Below, one piece after another: positions 17,469-28,269 of a stretch of 64,000 bases of DNA (positions are counted from its first letter, which is position 1; the number at the start of each line of letters is the position of its first letter). The position numbers were made by a program, and so were the translations under genes. Where the stretch lies: NCBI GenBank assembly GCA_002011215.1, contig MTML01000042.1, positions 62,001 to 126,000 of the forward strand. Reading direction: 5' to 3'. This stretch comes from Archaeoglobus sp. JdFR-24 (GTDB taxonomy: Archaea > Halobacteriota > Archaeoglobi > Archaeoglobales > Archaeoglobaceae). The notes under the pieces are model-generated. The model was not told where the DNA came from, did not search any database, and was given only the letters and a program-made list of their open reading frames with translations.

Positions 17469-17927
17469 TCATCTCCTTAGCGCAATTCTGAGTTTCTCCG
17501 GGCTGTAAGACCAGTCTTTGGGTAAGCATCCTCTCTCTTTGTAATAGCTTGAAAGCCTCCAGATCTTCGCCTCAATGAGCTGAAGCCCCCTTTTGTTGTG
17601 AAAATCCTTTTTATGGACTTCCATATGTTTTCTGAGGTTCAGTGCCTTTTGAATCAGAGCCTTAAGATCTTCAGGATAGTCTATCTTCACTCCCTTTTCC
17701 TGTAGTATTTTAACGAGTTTCTTGCCAGTTATCTGCCGAACTGATGGAACGCCATAGCGGTCTCTCAGAATCATCCCTATCATACTCGGTTCATAGCCCT
17801 CATTGTGGAGTTCTATAATTCTTCTTTCAAGTTCTTCTGGAGTTATATCTATCCATTCAGGAGGAGAATCACGATAAACTTTCTTTGAACCTGAACTTCC
17901 TCTTTTTCTTGCATGCATTCTGGCCAT
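17469..17927 (-). CDS. rps15: 30S ribosomal protein S15 (S13e type)
   Basis: A 152-residue archaeal S15. The N terminus MARMHARKRGSSGSKK is typical, and the conserved region includes KALNLRKHMEVHKKDFHNKR and the RLSSYYK segment that binds 16S rRNA. Archaeal and eukaryotic forms are longer than the 89-residue bacterial S15, as here. Confidence 0.96.
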   Translation of the reverse strand: MARMHARKRGSSGSKKVYRDSPPEWIDITPEELERRIIELHNEGYEPSMIGMILRDRYGVPSVRQITGKKLVKILQEKGVKIDYPEDLKALIQKALNLRKHMEVHKKDFHNKRGLQLIEAKIWRLSSYYKERGCLPKDWSYSPEKLRIALRR

Positions 17928-18079
17928 TGAATATCACCTTCACCTTTCAACGGGTGTGCAACTTAAAAATTTTTTGTATCTCTTATCTGGGGTTTGCATC
18001 AATTTGATTCCTGATTGTTGAATTTCTTTTTGAGCATATGTCTTTCAGACCTTCGAACCGTTTCTGCTTTTTGATCCAT

Positions 18080-18622
18080 CTATCTTATCAGATGTTTGAA
18101 AAAGTTCTCAAGCGCCCTTCTTCTGTGGGAGAACAGATTCTTCTCTTCACCAATCTCAGCGAAGGTTTTGTTATTGTAGATGAAGATGGGATCATATCCA
18201 AAACCCATCTCTCCTCTTTTCTCGAAACTTATTTCGCCCTCCACTTCTCCGGTAAAGGTTCTGGTTTCTTTCCCATCATAGAATGCAACGACAGCTATAA
18301 AGCGGGCTCTTCTATTTTCAACACCCTCCATAAGTTTTAGGATTCCATCATTTCCTATTGTTTTGAAAACATATGATGAATACGGTCCTGGAAATCCTTT
18401 GAGAACATCAATGAAAAGCCCACTATCCTCAATAAAGAAAGGATCGTTTATTTCCTTTTTCAAAAATTCCACACTCAAACGAGCTATTTCTTCAAGAGAG
18501 CTTCCCTGAGGTTCAATGTATTCTCTTTTCAACCATTTTACTATTACTCCATATCTTTCAGCTATTTTGCACGCCTCTTCGAACTTTCCTTTATTTGATG
18601 TAATAAAGAACACTTCACTCAT
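18080..18622 (-). CDS. XTP/dITP pyrophosphatase (RdgB/HAM1 family)
   Basis: A 180-residue house-cleaning nucleotidase that hydrolyses ITP, XTP and dITP. N-terminal [12 protein letters not shown] is the family signature; [23 protein letters not shown] carries the metal-binding acidic residues, and [19 protein letters not shown] the substrate loop. Length is normal. It precedes an MBL-fold gene on the same strand by 44 bases. Confidence 0.92.
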   Translation of the reverse strand: MSEVFFITSNKGKFEEACKIAERYGVIVKWLKREYIEPQGSSLEEIARLSVEFLKKEINDPFFIEDSGLFIDVLKGFPGPYSSYVFKTIGNDGILKLMEGVENRRARFIAVVAFYDGKETRTFTGEVEGEISFEKRGEMGFGYDPIFIYNNKTFAEIGEEKNLFSHRRRALENFFKHLIR

Positions 18623-18666
18623 CTCATCACCTGCAATGGCTCCTTATTTTAAAATTTAAGGTTTTT

Positions 18667-19575
18667 TCAAGATTTTTTCAGTACTTCTTTTCTTGCATAA
18701 TCAATTAATCCGAGAAGCGTGAGCTGATGAAATCCTGAAACAATTTTTGAATAACTGAAAATCTTTAATAATTCAGCATACACACTGTCAACTCTCAGTA
18801 ATTTCTCGTGGAGTTCCTGTGTATTACCACCTTCTCTGACCACGTCCATTGCAATCGCGCTCCATTTAATCGTTTTATCGAGCACTTGATTAAGTAAATC
18901 TTTGCTATTCTTCGCAATTCCATAATGAGTGTAGGCGATGATTTCGGGTTCAAGCCTTATCATTTTTTCGAGTGATTTGATCGCATCATCCAGATTGAAG
19001 GGTGGAGGGGTGGTTGGTACGGCCCTTCCCGCTCCGTAAACTCCAGCGGAATCTCCGGGGAAAAGCACTCTACTTTTTTCAAGGAAGAAGGAAATGTGGT
19101 GGGGTGCATGTCCCGGCGAGTGAATGGCAATCATCCTATCATCTCCAAGATCAAAAACCTCTCCATCCTCTGCAGCGATAACTCTCTTTTCAGGAATTGG
19201 TTCTGGTTCTTCGTAAATCTCTGCAACAGGACCTAATGCTGAAATGGAAGCATTCCATAGCTTTTCAGGATTGATTAAATGCCTGTATGCTTTTGGATGG
19301 CAGATTACCTTAGCCCCAGGCAGATGTTTAATCAAAGTACCTGCTCCACCTCCATGGTCAAGGTGAACGTGAGTAACGAAAACATATTTGACCGCTTCTC
19401 TCTCAATTCCAGCCTCATCAATTGCCTTGAGGATTGATAGAGATACAGATCTCGGGCCCGGTTCAACAACAGCTGGATGACTGAAATCCAGAATATAATG
19501 TGCGAGAGCACCGTGTTCACCCATAATCTCTGAATCAACACAGAAAATTTTACCTGCTTTTCCACAAAGTTTCAT
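18667..19575 (-). CDS. MBL-fold metallohydrolase
   Basis: A 302-residue protein with the zinc-site motif HVHLDHGGG near residue 70, a distal HSPGHAPHH and FPGDSAG, the classic glyoxalase II/beta-lactamase layout with two metals. The C-terminal third is helical. The substrate is not predictable; a thioester or lactone hydrolase is possible. It overlaps no neighbour and sits between aroE and the ITPase gene, all on the minus strand. Confidence 0.8.
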   Translation of the reverse strand: MKLCGKAGKIFCVDSEIMGEHGALAHYILDFSHPAVVEPGPRSVSLSILKAIDEAGIEREAVKYVFVTHVHLDHGGGAGTLIKHLPGAKVICHPKAYRHLINPEKLWNASISALGPVAEIYEEPEPIPEKRVIAAEDGEVFDLGDDRMIAIHSPGHAPHHISFFLEKSRVLFPGDSAGVYGAGRAVPTTPPPFNLDDAIKSLEKMIRLEPEIIAYTHYGIAKNSKDLLNQVLDKTIKWSAIAMDVVREGGNTQELHEKLLRVDSVYAELLKIFSYSKIVSGFHQLTLLGLIDYARKEVLKKS

Positions 19576-19680
19576 GGACAGGAATCTATTTTAGAGTTTA
19601 AAAAGCTCTCGGACTTTACAGTATAACTTTCAAGCACCTTAGCCTACTCGATAAGATCTCTCTCAACTACTTACTAATTG

Positions 19681-20499
19681 TTAAATCTGATTGCTTAAAG
19701 CTTCTATGGCCGCTCTTCTCATGACGTTAATCGGTGCGTCTCTTTTTATCCATATTTCAAATGCCTTTGCTGCCTGATAGACGAGCATCTCAACTCCACT
19801 TATAACTTCACACCCCTTTTCTTTCGCTTTTTTTATCAAAATTGTCTCTAAGGGGTTGTATACGGTATCAAAAACTATATTGTCTTTTATAATCGATTCT
19901 GGAACAGGTAATATATTTTCAAAACCACTCATACCAAGCGGGGTCGTGTTGATTACCAGGTCAGCGTGTCTGATCTCTTTCAGCCGTTGATGATCTACAA
20001 AGATCGCTTTTCCGTATTTTCTGAGTTCTTCAACGAGTTTCAATCCTCTCGACTCAGTTCGGTTGTAAATTAGGACTGTTGCTCCCCTCTCAACAAGTGG
20101 AAATGAAACCGCCTTTGCCGCACCGCCAGCACCGGCCACAAGTACGACCATATTTTTCAAATCATCGAGTTTAATTCTGGTCTCGATAGCCTTTAAGGCT
20201 CCATAAACATCGGTGTTGTATGCTTTCATGCTGGTGAAATCGACTGTGTTTACAGCCCCAATTTTTTTAGCATAGCCTTCAAGCCTGAAATATTTTGCAG
20301 CGATTTCCTTATATGGGATTGTTATGTTGATGCCTTTGAAGTCCTCTCTAAGATTGATTAGAGCTCTCTCTACTTTATCTGGTCTGAGTTCCAACTTAAC
20401 GTATTCTGCATCTATGGAAAGATATCTGAAAGCTGCATTGTGAATTTGAGGTGAAACGGAATGTTTCAAGGGGTAGCCAACGAGCCCGTAGCAGTCCAT
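19681..20499 (-). CDS. aroE: Shikimate 5-dehydrogenase
   Basis: A 272-residue protein that reduces 3-dehydroshikimate with NADPH. The substrate-binding PLKHSVSPQIHNAAF is at the N terminus, NITIPYKE has the catalytic Lys, AGAGGAAKAV is the NADP loop, and INTTPLGM is also conserved. The archaeal shikimate kinase of the same pathway is far away at 47.9-48.8 kb. Confidence 0.95.
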   Translation of the reverse strand: MDCYGLVGYPLKHSVSPQIHNAAFRYLSIDAEYVKLELRPDKVERALINLREDFKGINITIPYKEIAAKYFRLEGYAKKIGAVNTVDFTSMKAYNTDVYGALKAIETRIKLDDLKNMVVLVAGAGGAAKAVSFPLVERGATVLIYNRTESRGLKLVEELRKYGKAIFVDHQRLKEIRHADLVINTTPLGMSGFENILPVPESIIKDNIVFDTVYNPLETILIKKAKEKGCEVISGVEMLVYQAAKAFEIWIKRDAPINVMRRAAIEALSNQI

Positions 20500-20700
20500 A
20501 ACGTAAAATTTGTTATAGGTTTAAAAATTATTGTCTTGACTCTAATGTGGAAATCTGAGTTATGGTGTGAAGCGGTTCAGACATTAGCTTTGTATATTTA
20601 GCTTTGTATATGTTGTATAGATTTATTTCCGGAAATTCTGTAAGATTAAAAATCGCAAAAAAGAGCTACCTTTTTATACTTCGTCAGTAAAACTGCTTTG
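20500..20700. promoter_or_regulatory. Divergent promoter gap aroE/mptA
   Basis: A short direct repeat, AGCTTTGTATAT in two overlapping forms, lies at about 20586-20610. A TATA-like TTTTTATACTTC at about 20670-20682 sits about 20 bases before the mptA ATG, so mptA is probably leaderless. Confidence 0.35.
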
Positions 20701-21630
20701 ATGCTTCCTGATGTTCAGCTCTTGAAACCTGAAGTTCGTATCGGATTAAGCAGAGTCGGAGCCAGGGGTGTGAAAAAGCTTGTTCAGGTTGATAGACCTG
20801 GAAAAAGACCGATTATTCTCATTTCGACTTTTGACGTATATGTGGATCTGCCATCAACAAGGAAGGGTGTCAATCTGAGCAGGAACTTTGAGGCTGTGGA
20901 TGAGGTAATTGAGAGCCTGACAGCAAAACCCGTGAGAACTGTGGAGGAGCTGAACATTAAAATGGCGGAAACACTTTTGGAAAGACATGAATATGCTACT
21001 AAAGCTGAAGTGAGAATGGTCTCTGAACTAATTATGAGGAAGAGAACTCCTGCAACCTCTCAGAAAACCCAGGAGGTTGTGAAGATATTCTGCGATGCTA
21101 TAAAATGGAAAAATGGAGAAAAGAGAGTTTTGATTGGAGTTGAGGTTACAGGCATAACAGCATGTCCCTGCGCACAGGAGCTTGTAAAATCAAAGGCGGC
21201 AGAAGAGCTTATGAGATCAGGTTTATCTGGAGAGATGATATCTAAGGTATTTGAGATTGTCCCAATGTCAACTCACAATCAACGTGGTCGGGCAACGGTT
21301 AAAATAGAAATTAAAGATGGATTCACACCATCCATTGATGAGCTGATTGAAATTGCAAAAAGCTCAATGAGTTATGATGTTTACGAGATTTTGAAGAGGG
21401 AGGATGAGCTTGCAGTGGTTGAAGAGGCTCACAGAAATCCGAGGTTTGTTGAGGACAGTGTAAGGTTCATGGCCAAAGCAACTGTTGAAAAGTTCACCGA
21501 TGCTCCTGATGAAGTTATTGTATTTTTCAGACAGGAGAATGAGGAGAGCATACATCAGCATAATGTAGTTGCAGAAAGGGTCTCGACAATAGGAGAGCTC
21601 AGAAATGAGCTCAGGAACAACGAAAGCTGA
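20701..21630 (+). CDS. mptA: GTP cyclohydrolase IV
   Basis: A 309-residue protein that opens the GTP ring in the first step of tetrahydromethanopterin synthesis, the C1 carrier of this archaeon. Family features include [21 protein letters not shown] near the N terminus, [27 protein letters not shown] with the metal-binding Cys, and [15 protein letters not shown]. The TTG just before the ATG is ignored. The end overlaps the PLD gene by 26 bases. Confidence 0.93.
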   Translation: MLPDVQLLKPEVRIGLSRVGARGVKKLVQVDRPGKRPIILISTFDVYVDLPSTRKGVNLSRNFEAVDEVIESLTAKPVRTVEELNIKMAETLLERHEYATKAEVRMVSELIMRKRTPATSQKTQEVVKIFCDAIKWKNGEKRVLIGVEVTGITACPCAQELVKSKAAEELMRSGLSGEMISKVFEIVPMSTHNQRGRATVKIEIKDGFTPSIDELIEIAKSSMSYDVYEILKREDELAVVEEAHRNPRFVEDSVRFMAKATVEKFTDAPDEVIVFFRQENEESIHQHNVVAERVSTIGELRNELRNNES

Positions 21631-23197
21631 TGAAATTCAGATTGGAACTGGATTAAAAGGTTTAAAAACTATAACTGAAGTTTTATTCGCACTGACTAAT
21701 GCGTTTTTGTTGCTCTCAGTACTTATTCAATTTTCATCGGGCGAAATTCTGGAGGTGTATCCGAATCCTTATGGAGATGACTCGTATGAATATGTTATTG
21801 TGAGGGTTACCTGTGAGAACCAGGTGATAACTGACGGAGAGGGATATATTCCTTTGAATGGAAACGTATCTGAGATTATGACAATTGCGAAAAATGGAAC
21901 CGCCTACAAAAACAAGTTTGGAATTTATCCGGATCTGGAAGCCGAAAAAATAGATCCTGGATTCGCCCTTTCAAACAGTGGTGAAGAATTGAGGCTGTTA
22001 TGCGATGGCTTTCTGGAAGACTCCTTCGTTTACGGAAGGGAAAGCAACGGAGTTACAGGGTATCTTAATGAAGGAGTAATCTATTTCAGGGTAAACGGGA
22101 GTTGGGATTTCAGATATGAAGACTGGACTTCATTCAAGCCGATCTCAGACTATGTGAGTGGAAGAATAATCGTCCACCCAAACGAAATTGTGCTTGATGC
22201 GAACGAAAGTCTAATTCTTGTATCATATACTTTAACTGATCGGATGAATCTCATAGAACTTGCCAAGAAAGGTGTTAAAGTTGAAATTTATCTGGATGCA
22301 TCCCCTGTAGGTGGAATTCCGGTTGAAGAGGCAACAATCGTTAAAGAACTTGATGATATTGCAGAGATTCATTTTCTCAGCTCAAATTCTTTTAAAAATT
22401 TCCACTATAAATTTGCTGTTATTGATGATCGAAAGGTGATAATCACTACTGAGAACTGGAAAACCACTAACAGGGGATATACAGTGGAATTTGAAAGTGA
22501 AAAAATTGCAAAAAGGTTAAAGGAACTTGTGAAACACGATTCAAAGTACTCATCTGAACATGGAAAAATTTCCGATGAAGGCAGGTATGCTAATTTTTAT
22601 GTAAACTCTAAAAAAATCAATCTAAATGGGGAAGTTGAGCTGTTCATTCTTCCAGATTACAACCCGGTTTTGGAGTTTATATCCTCTTCAAAGGATGAAC
22701 TGCTAATATCCGTACCATATATCGATTTATCATGGTTTGGAGATGCTATGATGCTCCACTCGATAGAAAATGCATGTGAAAATGGATCGAGGGTTAGAAT
22801 TCTTCTCGATTCAAAGTACTCTGTGGATAGAAATTTGAAGGTTGTTAATTTTCTCAATGGACTGGCGGAGGAGAGGGGGTATGATCTTGAAGCCAAACTC
22901 GTTAAACTGAAGGGATTTGATAGTTTGCACGGAAAGATGGTTTATTCTGATGGGGAATGCCTCATTACTTCAGCCAACTTCAATAAATATGGTTTAAAAC
23001 TTAACAGGGAGGTTGGAATTATAATCGGAGATGAGAGTGCTTGCGAGATGCTAAAGGAGCAGTTTTATGATGACTGGAAGGACAGGTTTGAAATTGGAGC
23101 ACCTGGCTTACTGAATTCACCCTTTTCAGATATTGTTGCAATTTTGAGTTTTTTAGCCAGTGTCGGAATATATTCGAGGTTTTCAAAGTTGAGGTAG
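21605..23197 (+). CDS. Membrane-anchored phospholipase D-like protein
   Basis: A 530-residue protein with an N-terminal hydrophobic segment (about 24-42), probably a signal anchor, and a C-terminal hydrophobic helix. Two HKD motifs are intact: HYKFAVID (about residue 268) and HGKMVYSD (about residue 442), each followed by a TxEN or TSANFN segment. PLD-type enzymes hydrolyse phosphodiesters, either lipids or nucleic acids. The part before the first motif is extracytoplasmic-like and unassigned. Its ATG lies inside the mptA 3' end, with AGGAG upstream. Confidence 0.8.
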   Translation: MSSGTTKADEIQIGTGLKGLKTITEVLFALTNAFLLLSVLIQFSSGEILEVYPNPYGDDSYEYVIVRVTCENQVITDGEGYIPLNGNVSEIMTIAKNGTAYKNKFGIYPDLEAEKIDPGFALSNSGEELRLLCDGFLEDSFVYGRESNGVTGYLNEGVIYFRVNGSWDFRYEDWTSFKPISDYVSGRIIVHPNEIVLDANESLILVSYTLTDRMNLIELAKKGVKVEIYLDASPVGGIPVEEATIVKELDDIAEIHFLSSNSFKNFHYKFAVIDDRKVIITTENWKTTNRGYTVEFESEKIAKRLKELVKHDSKYSSEHGKISDEGRYANFYVNSKKINLNGEVELFILPDYNPVLEFISSSKDELLISVPYIDLSWFGDAMMLHSIENACENGSRVRILLDSKYSVDRNLKVVNFLNGLAEERGYDLEAKLVKLKGFDSLHGKMVYSDGECLITSANFNKYGLKLNREVGIIIGDESACEMLKEQFYDDWKDRFEIGAPGLLNSPFSDIVAILSFLASVGIYSRFSKLR

Positions 23198-23259
23198 TGG
23201 TATTGCCCATCTTGCAGATACTACGATAATGATATAAATTCATCAACTCCTCTTTTATC

Positions 23260-24576
23260 ATGCATTCTGATTTCGTCAACGTCAGACAGCGTGGTTTTTC
23301 TGAAAGAAAACCAGTTAAGGAAGCTTTAAGGATATTTTTTGAAAAATCAAACCTTAAATTGCTTGGTATTGAAGAACTGGAGTTTGATAAATCTCTTAAC
23401 AGGGTTTGCGCAGAAGATGTTTTATCAAAAAGAGATGTCCCTCACTTTAATAGATCGGCAGTAGATGGTTATGCTGTCAGGGCTGTTGAAACTCATGGGG
23501 CAAGTGTAAACAATCCATTACTTTTCAGGTTGAAGGGAAGTGTTGAAATCGGGGAGAATTCTGAATTGAATGTGAGTGAGGGGGAGGCTGTTAAAGTCTC
23601 AACAGGCTCACCACTCCCGAAGGGTGCAGATGCTGTTGTGATGCTCGAATATACGAACAGAATTGATGCTGAGTTGATAGAAATCTACTCGCCCGTTACA
23701 CCCTGGCAGAACGTCTCGAGAGCTGGTGAAGATGTGAAGCATGGTGAAGTCGTGATAAAAAAGGGTGAGGTGATACAACCACAACACATCGGTTTACTGA
23801 CCGCTACGGGAAACCTGAAAATTAAGGTTTACAGAAAACCTGTGGTGGCGGTAATCTCGACAGGCGATGAGTTGATTGAGCCAGATCAGGAGCCTGAAGC
23901 CGGTAAGATTGTTGATGCCAACAGATTTATGCTGATAAACTCTCTTTTGCAACTCAACGCACAGCCGGTAGATTTTGGAATTGTGAGGGATGATTATGAC
24001 TCTCTGAAAAATGCACTTGAAAAGGCGCTTAAATACGACATGGTGATTTTCAGTGGAGGAACATCGGTTGGAACCAAGGACTTACTACCGGAGATTATGA
24101 ATGCCTACTGCAATCCCGGGATACTGGTGCATGGCCTGGCAATAAAACCGGGCATGCCCGCCGGGTTGTGTTCATGTGATGGAAAACCTGTGGTACTGCT
24201 TCCTGGTTTTCCGGTTGCAGCATTCGTTGCTTTCAATCTGCTGATACCTCCGATAATTTATCGTATGATGGATATGGAAGTGAATTTGAGCAGATTTCTC
24301 CCCGCTGGTTCGGTTATCAGGGCAACTGCTGGAAGAAGGATCACCTCATCAGCAGGAATCAGATCATTTACAAGGGTTTTTTTGCAAAAGGAAGGAGGAT
24401 TGGAAGGGGGATTTGTTGCATATCCAATCAGAACTTCTGGTTCTGGAATCATCTCATCACTTGTAAGGGCTGATGGAATTGTTGAGGTTCAGGAAGGGAA
24501 AGAGGGTTATGAAAAGGGTGAAGAGGTCTATGTGAGGCTTATTAGACCGTATATGGTTGGTGATGATGAATTGTAG
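23260..24576 (+). CDS. moeA: Molybdopterin molybdenumtransferase (MoeA)
   Basis: A 438-residue protein that inserts molybdate or tungstate into molybdopterin. HFNRSAVDGYAVRA, VSTGSPLPKGADAVVM, STGDELIEP and FSGGTSVGTKD are the conserved blocks, and LLPGFPVAAF is near the C-terminal domain. Archaea often have two MoeA paralogues, perhaps for Mo and W; the second follows 12 bases later. Confidence 0.92.
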   Translation: MHSDFVNVRQRGFSERKPVKEALRIFFEKSNLKLLGIEELEFDKSLNRVCAEDVLSKRDVPHFNRSAVDGYAVRAVETHGASVNNPLLFRLKGSVEIGENSELNVSEGEAVKVSTGSPLPKGADAVVMLEYTNRIDAELIEIYSPVTPWQNVSRAGEDVKHGEVVIKKGEVIQPQHIGLLTATGNLKIKVYRKPVVAVISTGDELIEPDQEPEAGKIVDANRFMLINSLLQLNAQPVDFGIVRDDYDSLKNALEKALKYDMVIFSGGTSVGTKDLLPEIMNAYCNPGILVHGLAIKPGMPAGLCSCDGKPVVLLPGFPVAAFVAFNLLIPPIIYRMMDMEVNLSRFLPAGSVIRATAGRRITSSAGIRSFTRVFLQKEGGLEGGFVAYPIRTSGSGIISSLVRADGIVEVQEGKEGYEKGEEVYVRLIRPYMVGDDEL

Positions 24577-24588
24577 GGGGATTGAGTT

Positions 24589-26559
24589 ATGCCAAAAAAA
24601 GTATTCAGAGATCTGGTTTCTGTGGAAAACGCAATTTCAATTATAAAGGAGAACTTCAAACTCTCACCTTTTGAGTTCGAAGAAGTCCCGCTTGAGAAAG
24701 CCTATGGTAGGGTTCTTGCGGTTGACTGCGTGGCAGAGGTAGATGTTCCACCTTTCGATCGTTCAACAATGGATGGTTATGCAGTCATAGCTCAGGACAC
24801 GTTCGAGGCTGAAGAAGACTCGCCTGTAAAGCTCAAAATAGTCGGAAAAGCACCAGCAGGTGAAAATCCAGATGTCGAGGTGCACACAGGCGAGGCGGTT
24901 GAGATATCCACTGGAGCGCCAATTCCTAAAGGTGCGAACGCTGTGGTCATGGAAGAATACACTTCTCAGCATGAAGATTATGTGCTGATTTATCGGGCGG
25001 TCGCTCCTGGAGAGAATATTATGTCTGCAGGGTCAGATATAATGGCTGGAGAGCTGATTGCAAGGGCGGGGACTGTACTCTCCTCGAGAGAGATTGGGGT
25101 TCTGAGCGCTTCAGGGATAGATGCGGTTAAGGTGTTCAAGAAGCCTGTTGTGGCGATTTTTTCGACTGGAAATGAACTCGTCTCACCTGGTGAGAAACTC
25201 GATTATGGCAAGATATATGATGTCAATTCATATGCTCTGATCGCATCAATAAGGGAAGATGGTGGAGAGCCAGTATTCATTGGGATAGCAAGAGATAATG
25301 AGGAAGATATCGTGGGAATGCTGGAAAAAGCCCTCAATTATGATGTTGTCATATGTTCGGGTGGAACCTCTGCCGGAACCGGGGATATGATTTACAGAGT
25401 TCTTGATTATGATGAACCGGGCATTCTGGTGCATGGAATCTCTGTAAAACCGGGAAAGCCTACAATTATAGCTTCGATCAATGGAAAACCTGTTTTTGGT
25501 TTACCGGGAAATCCAACTTCAGCCCTCATGATATACCACATTTTTGTAAGTCCCGTCATCAGAAGGATGGCTGGATTAAGACCGGAAAGAGATGAAGTGG
25601 AAATTGAGGCAACACTGTCAACAAAGGTATTCTCATCCCCGGGAAGGATCGAATATCTACCAGTTAACATTGTGAAAGGGGAGGCAGGATATTCAGCATA
25701 TCCTGTTTCCGGACATTATTCCGGAGCGATAACCTCTCTGGCAGAAACTGATGGATTTATTGAAATAGAGGAAAACAGAGCTTTCATGGATGCTAGAGAG
25801 AGAGTTAGAGTGAGGCTCTTCAGCAATGAAATAAAACCCGCAGATCTGATGATAATTGGAAGCCACTGTGTCGGGATAGATGTCCTTCTGGAAATTCTGA
25901 ATAGGAGGGTCCCCTTAGCTGTGAAAGTGATAAACACAGGTTCTTCTGGAGGTATTGCCGCTGTTAAGAGAGGCGAGGCGGATATAGCAGGCACTCATCT
26001 TCTTGATGAAAGCGGTGAATACAACCTTCCATATATCAGAAGATATGGGCTTGCGGGCAAGGTATATCTCATTAAGGGATATCTCCGGGATCAGGGGATA
26101 ATAGTTAAAAAGGGAAATCCAAAGGGAATCGAAGGGGTTGAGGATCTCCTCAACGTTACGATCATCAACAGGAATCGGGGATCCGGAACAAGAATGCTCT
26201 TTGATATGTATTTGAAGGAGATAGCGGATAAAGAGAGCATACCTCTCGACTCACTTGTTACCAGAATAAAGGGGTATGTATCTGAAGCGAAATCCCATAC
26301 GGCTGTGGCGATGGCGGTTCTGATGGGTAAGGCTGACGCTGGAATCGGAATAAGGACGGTTGCAGAGAGATACGGGCTCGATTTCATCCCTCTGAGGGGT
26401 GAAGAATATGACTTTCTCGTGAGGAAAGAGAGAATGACCAAAAGAGAGGTTAAAGAATTCTTCGAGATTTTGAGGTCAGAAGATTTCAAAATTAAACTTC
26501 AGCAAAAACTTCCCGGACTCAGAACCTATGAAAGGACAGGTGAAGTAATTGAAGTTTAA
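24589..26559 (+). CDS. MoeA fused to a periplasmic-binding-like domain
   Basis: A 656-residue fusion. Residues 1-410 are a full MoeA (PPFDRSTMDGYAVIAQ, ISTGAPIPKGANAVVM, SGGTSAGTGD, GLPGNPTSAL). Residues 415-640 are a PBP-like domain (PF12727 type) with IIGSHCVGIDVLLEIL and INRNRGSGTRMLFDMYL. This domain resembles the molybdate/tungstate sensor part of some regulators and may bind the oxyanion. The fusion is known from archaea and bacteria. It forms an operon with the shorter MoeA upstream. Confidence 0.9.
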   Translation: MPKKVFRDLVSVENAISIIKENFKLSPFEFEEVPLEKAYGRVLAVDCVAEVDVPPFDRSTMDGYAVIAQDTFEAEEDSPVKLKIVGKAPAGENPDVEVHTGEAVEISTGAPIPKGANAVVMEEYTSQHEDYVLIYRAVAPGENIMSAGSDIMAGELIARAGTVLSSREIGVLSASGIDAVKVFKKPVVAIFSTGNELVSPGEKLDYGKIYDVNSYALIASIREDGGEPVFIGIARDNEEDIVGMLEKALNYDVVICSGGTSAGTGDMIYRVLDYDEPGILVHGISVKPGKPTIIASINGKPVFGLPGNPTSALMIYHIFVSPVIRRMAGLRPERDEVEIEATLSTKVFSSPGRIEYLPVNIVKGEAGYSAYPVSGHYSGAITSLAETDGFIEIEENRAFMDARERVRVRLFSNEIKPADLMIIGSHCVGIDVLLEILNRRVPLAVKVINTGSSGGIAAVKRGEADIAGTHLLDESGEYNLPYIRRYGLAGKVYLIKGYLRDQGIIVKKGNPKGIEGVEDLLNVTIINRNRGSGTRMLFDMYLKEIADKESIPLDSLVTRIKGYVSEAKSHTAVAMAVLMGKADAGIGIRTVAERYGLDFIPLRGEEYDFLVRKERMTKREVKEFFEILRSEDFKIKLQQKLPGLRTYERTGEVIEV

Positions 26560-26670
26560 TCAAGTGGTTCAAGGAATCAGATAGTTAAATAGCAGAAATA
26601 ACCAAAAAATTGCACCGATAAACCACAGCCGAGGAACATATTTTTATATCGTCCACGGGGATTCAGGGCG

Positions 26671-28128
26671 ATGAGGATGATCCCCAGAACTATGAGCACC
26701 CAACACCCAGACAACATCACGATTCCATTTTTTGCTGAATCATCAATTCTTAAAGGAGATGATGAAGTCAAGGAAGCCTACTATATTTTTTCCCATCTGA
26801 ACTGCCATGAGCAGATGTGGGATTATGAGGGTAAAGAAGTAGATAATTTCGTTGTTAAGAAGTTGCTATCCCGATACGGGTATTTTTTCGAGGAAAATAT
26901 CCTTGGAAAAGATTGTTTTCTAACTTTGAGAGTACCAAATCCAAGCTGGGAGAAAGCAGAGGCAAAAGTGCTGCTTGAGACTCTGGAGAGCATACCAAGG
27001 AGCTTCGATGCAGCAAAGCTTTTCTATGGTAATGATATTGCTCCAATATTTGAAGTAATACTGCCCATGACAACATCCCATATCGAATTGAACAGAATAT
27101 TCTATTATTACAAAAACTTCGTTACAGGAAAGCAGAATAAAACATTCTTCCACGGAGATATAACGATCGCTGAATGGATTGGTGAATTCAGGCCCCATGA
27201 AATAAACGTCATCCCACTCGTCGAAGATCTGCCCTTTTTGCTGAACTGTGATGAGATAGTTGAAAAGTTCTTGGAGGATAAATACCAGGATCATCAGAGG
27301 GTATTTCTGGCAAAGTCTGATTTGGCATTGAATTACGGAATGGTGGCATCGAGTATAGTGCTGAAGGTTGCACTGGCGAAACTTGAGGAGCTTGAGGAAA
27401 GATCGTCTGTAGAGATATACCCGATAGTTGGGTTTGGTTCTGCACCCTTCAGGGGAAATCTCAGACCCCATACAGCTAATAGAATCATAAGGGAGTGGGG
27501 AAGCGTCCAGACCTTCACAATACAGTCAGCATTTAAGTATGATTATCCGGAGAAGGAAGTTAAGGATGCGATTGATGTCTTAAATGCAGGCAGGAGAGTT
27601 AAAGCTGATGTGGTCGATGAGGAAATGGCTATAAAACTGATAAAGAATTACAGTGGAGAATACAGAAAGATGGTTCTGGCTCTATCAAGTCTGATAGGTA
27701 AGGTTGCAGCCCATATACCAAAAAGGAGGGAAAGAAAGCTCCATATTGGTCTTTTTGGCTACTCAAGAAGTATAAATGGGATGATTTTACCGAGAGCGAT
27801 CCCCTTCTGCTGTGCTCTTTACTCAATAGGATTGCCACCGGAATTACTCGGATTGAACGCTCTGAATGAGAAAGAGAGAGAATTCGTTTATGAGACGATC
27901 AATCTTGAAGATGATCTGAAAGATGCCCTAAAATATTTCAATCCGGGAGTTCTTGAGTTGATCCCCAAAGAAGTGTCGAAAACTCTGAATTTTGACATCG
28001 ATTTTGAAATTGATGAAAGACACCGAAACGCAACAGATGAGGTTATTGAAGCTCTGAAAAAGAACTCTATTGACACCCTCCAGGAAAAAATAATTCAGGC
28101 AGCGAATATCAGAAGGTTTCTGGGTTAA
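26671..28128 (+). CDS. ppcA: Archaeal-type phosphoenolpyruvate carboxylase
   Basis: A 485-residue archaeal PEPC, about half the size of the bacterial enzyme, converting PEP and bicarbonate to oxaloacetate. MSTQHPDNITIPFF is the family N-terminal signature; GFGSAPFRGNLRP and the helix after it carry active-site residues. The first ATG at 26671 gives seven extra residues over the ATG at MSTQHPDN. A TATA-like TTTTTATATC lies at about 26639-26648, so a leaderless start at 26671 is plausible. Confidence 0.93.
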   Translation: MRMIPRTMSTQHPDNITIPFFAESSILKGDDEVKEAYYIFSHLNCHEQMWDYEGKEVDNFVVKKLLSRYGYFFEENILGKDCFLTLRVPNPSWEKAEAKVLLETLESIPRSFDAAKLFYGNDIAPIFEVILPMTTSHIELNRIFYYYKNFVTGKQNKTFFHGDITIAEWIGEFRPHEINVIPLVEDLPFLLNCDEIVEKFLEDKYQDHQRVFLAKSDLALNYGMVASSIVLKVALAKLEELEERSSVEIYPIVGFGSAPFRGNLRPHTANRIIREWGSVQTFTIQSAFKYDYPEKEVKDAIDVLNAGRRVKADVVDEEMAIKLIKNYSGEYRKMVLALSSLIGKVAAHIPKRRERKLHIGLFGYSRSINGMILPRAIPFCCALYSIGLPPELLGLNALNEKEREFVYETINLEDDLKDALKYFNPGVLELIPKEVSKTLNFDIDFEIDERHRNATDEVIEALKKNSIDTLQEKIIQAANIRRFLG

Positions 28129-28269
28129 TGGCTTTAAGTTAAATGATGACTAAAATTTTAACGTTGAAAACTTGAGAACTAATGCTATCTTTACACTTGG
28201 GATGTTTGGTCTCAATCCATCTTCTCCAATCAAAAAAATAAGATTTAAATAATTAAAATCAAACAACTA

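Noticed and set aside
28142..28148. C/D-box RNA (ATGATGA box after ppcA)
   Set aside because: No CTGA D box occurs at the right distance downstream.
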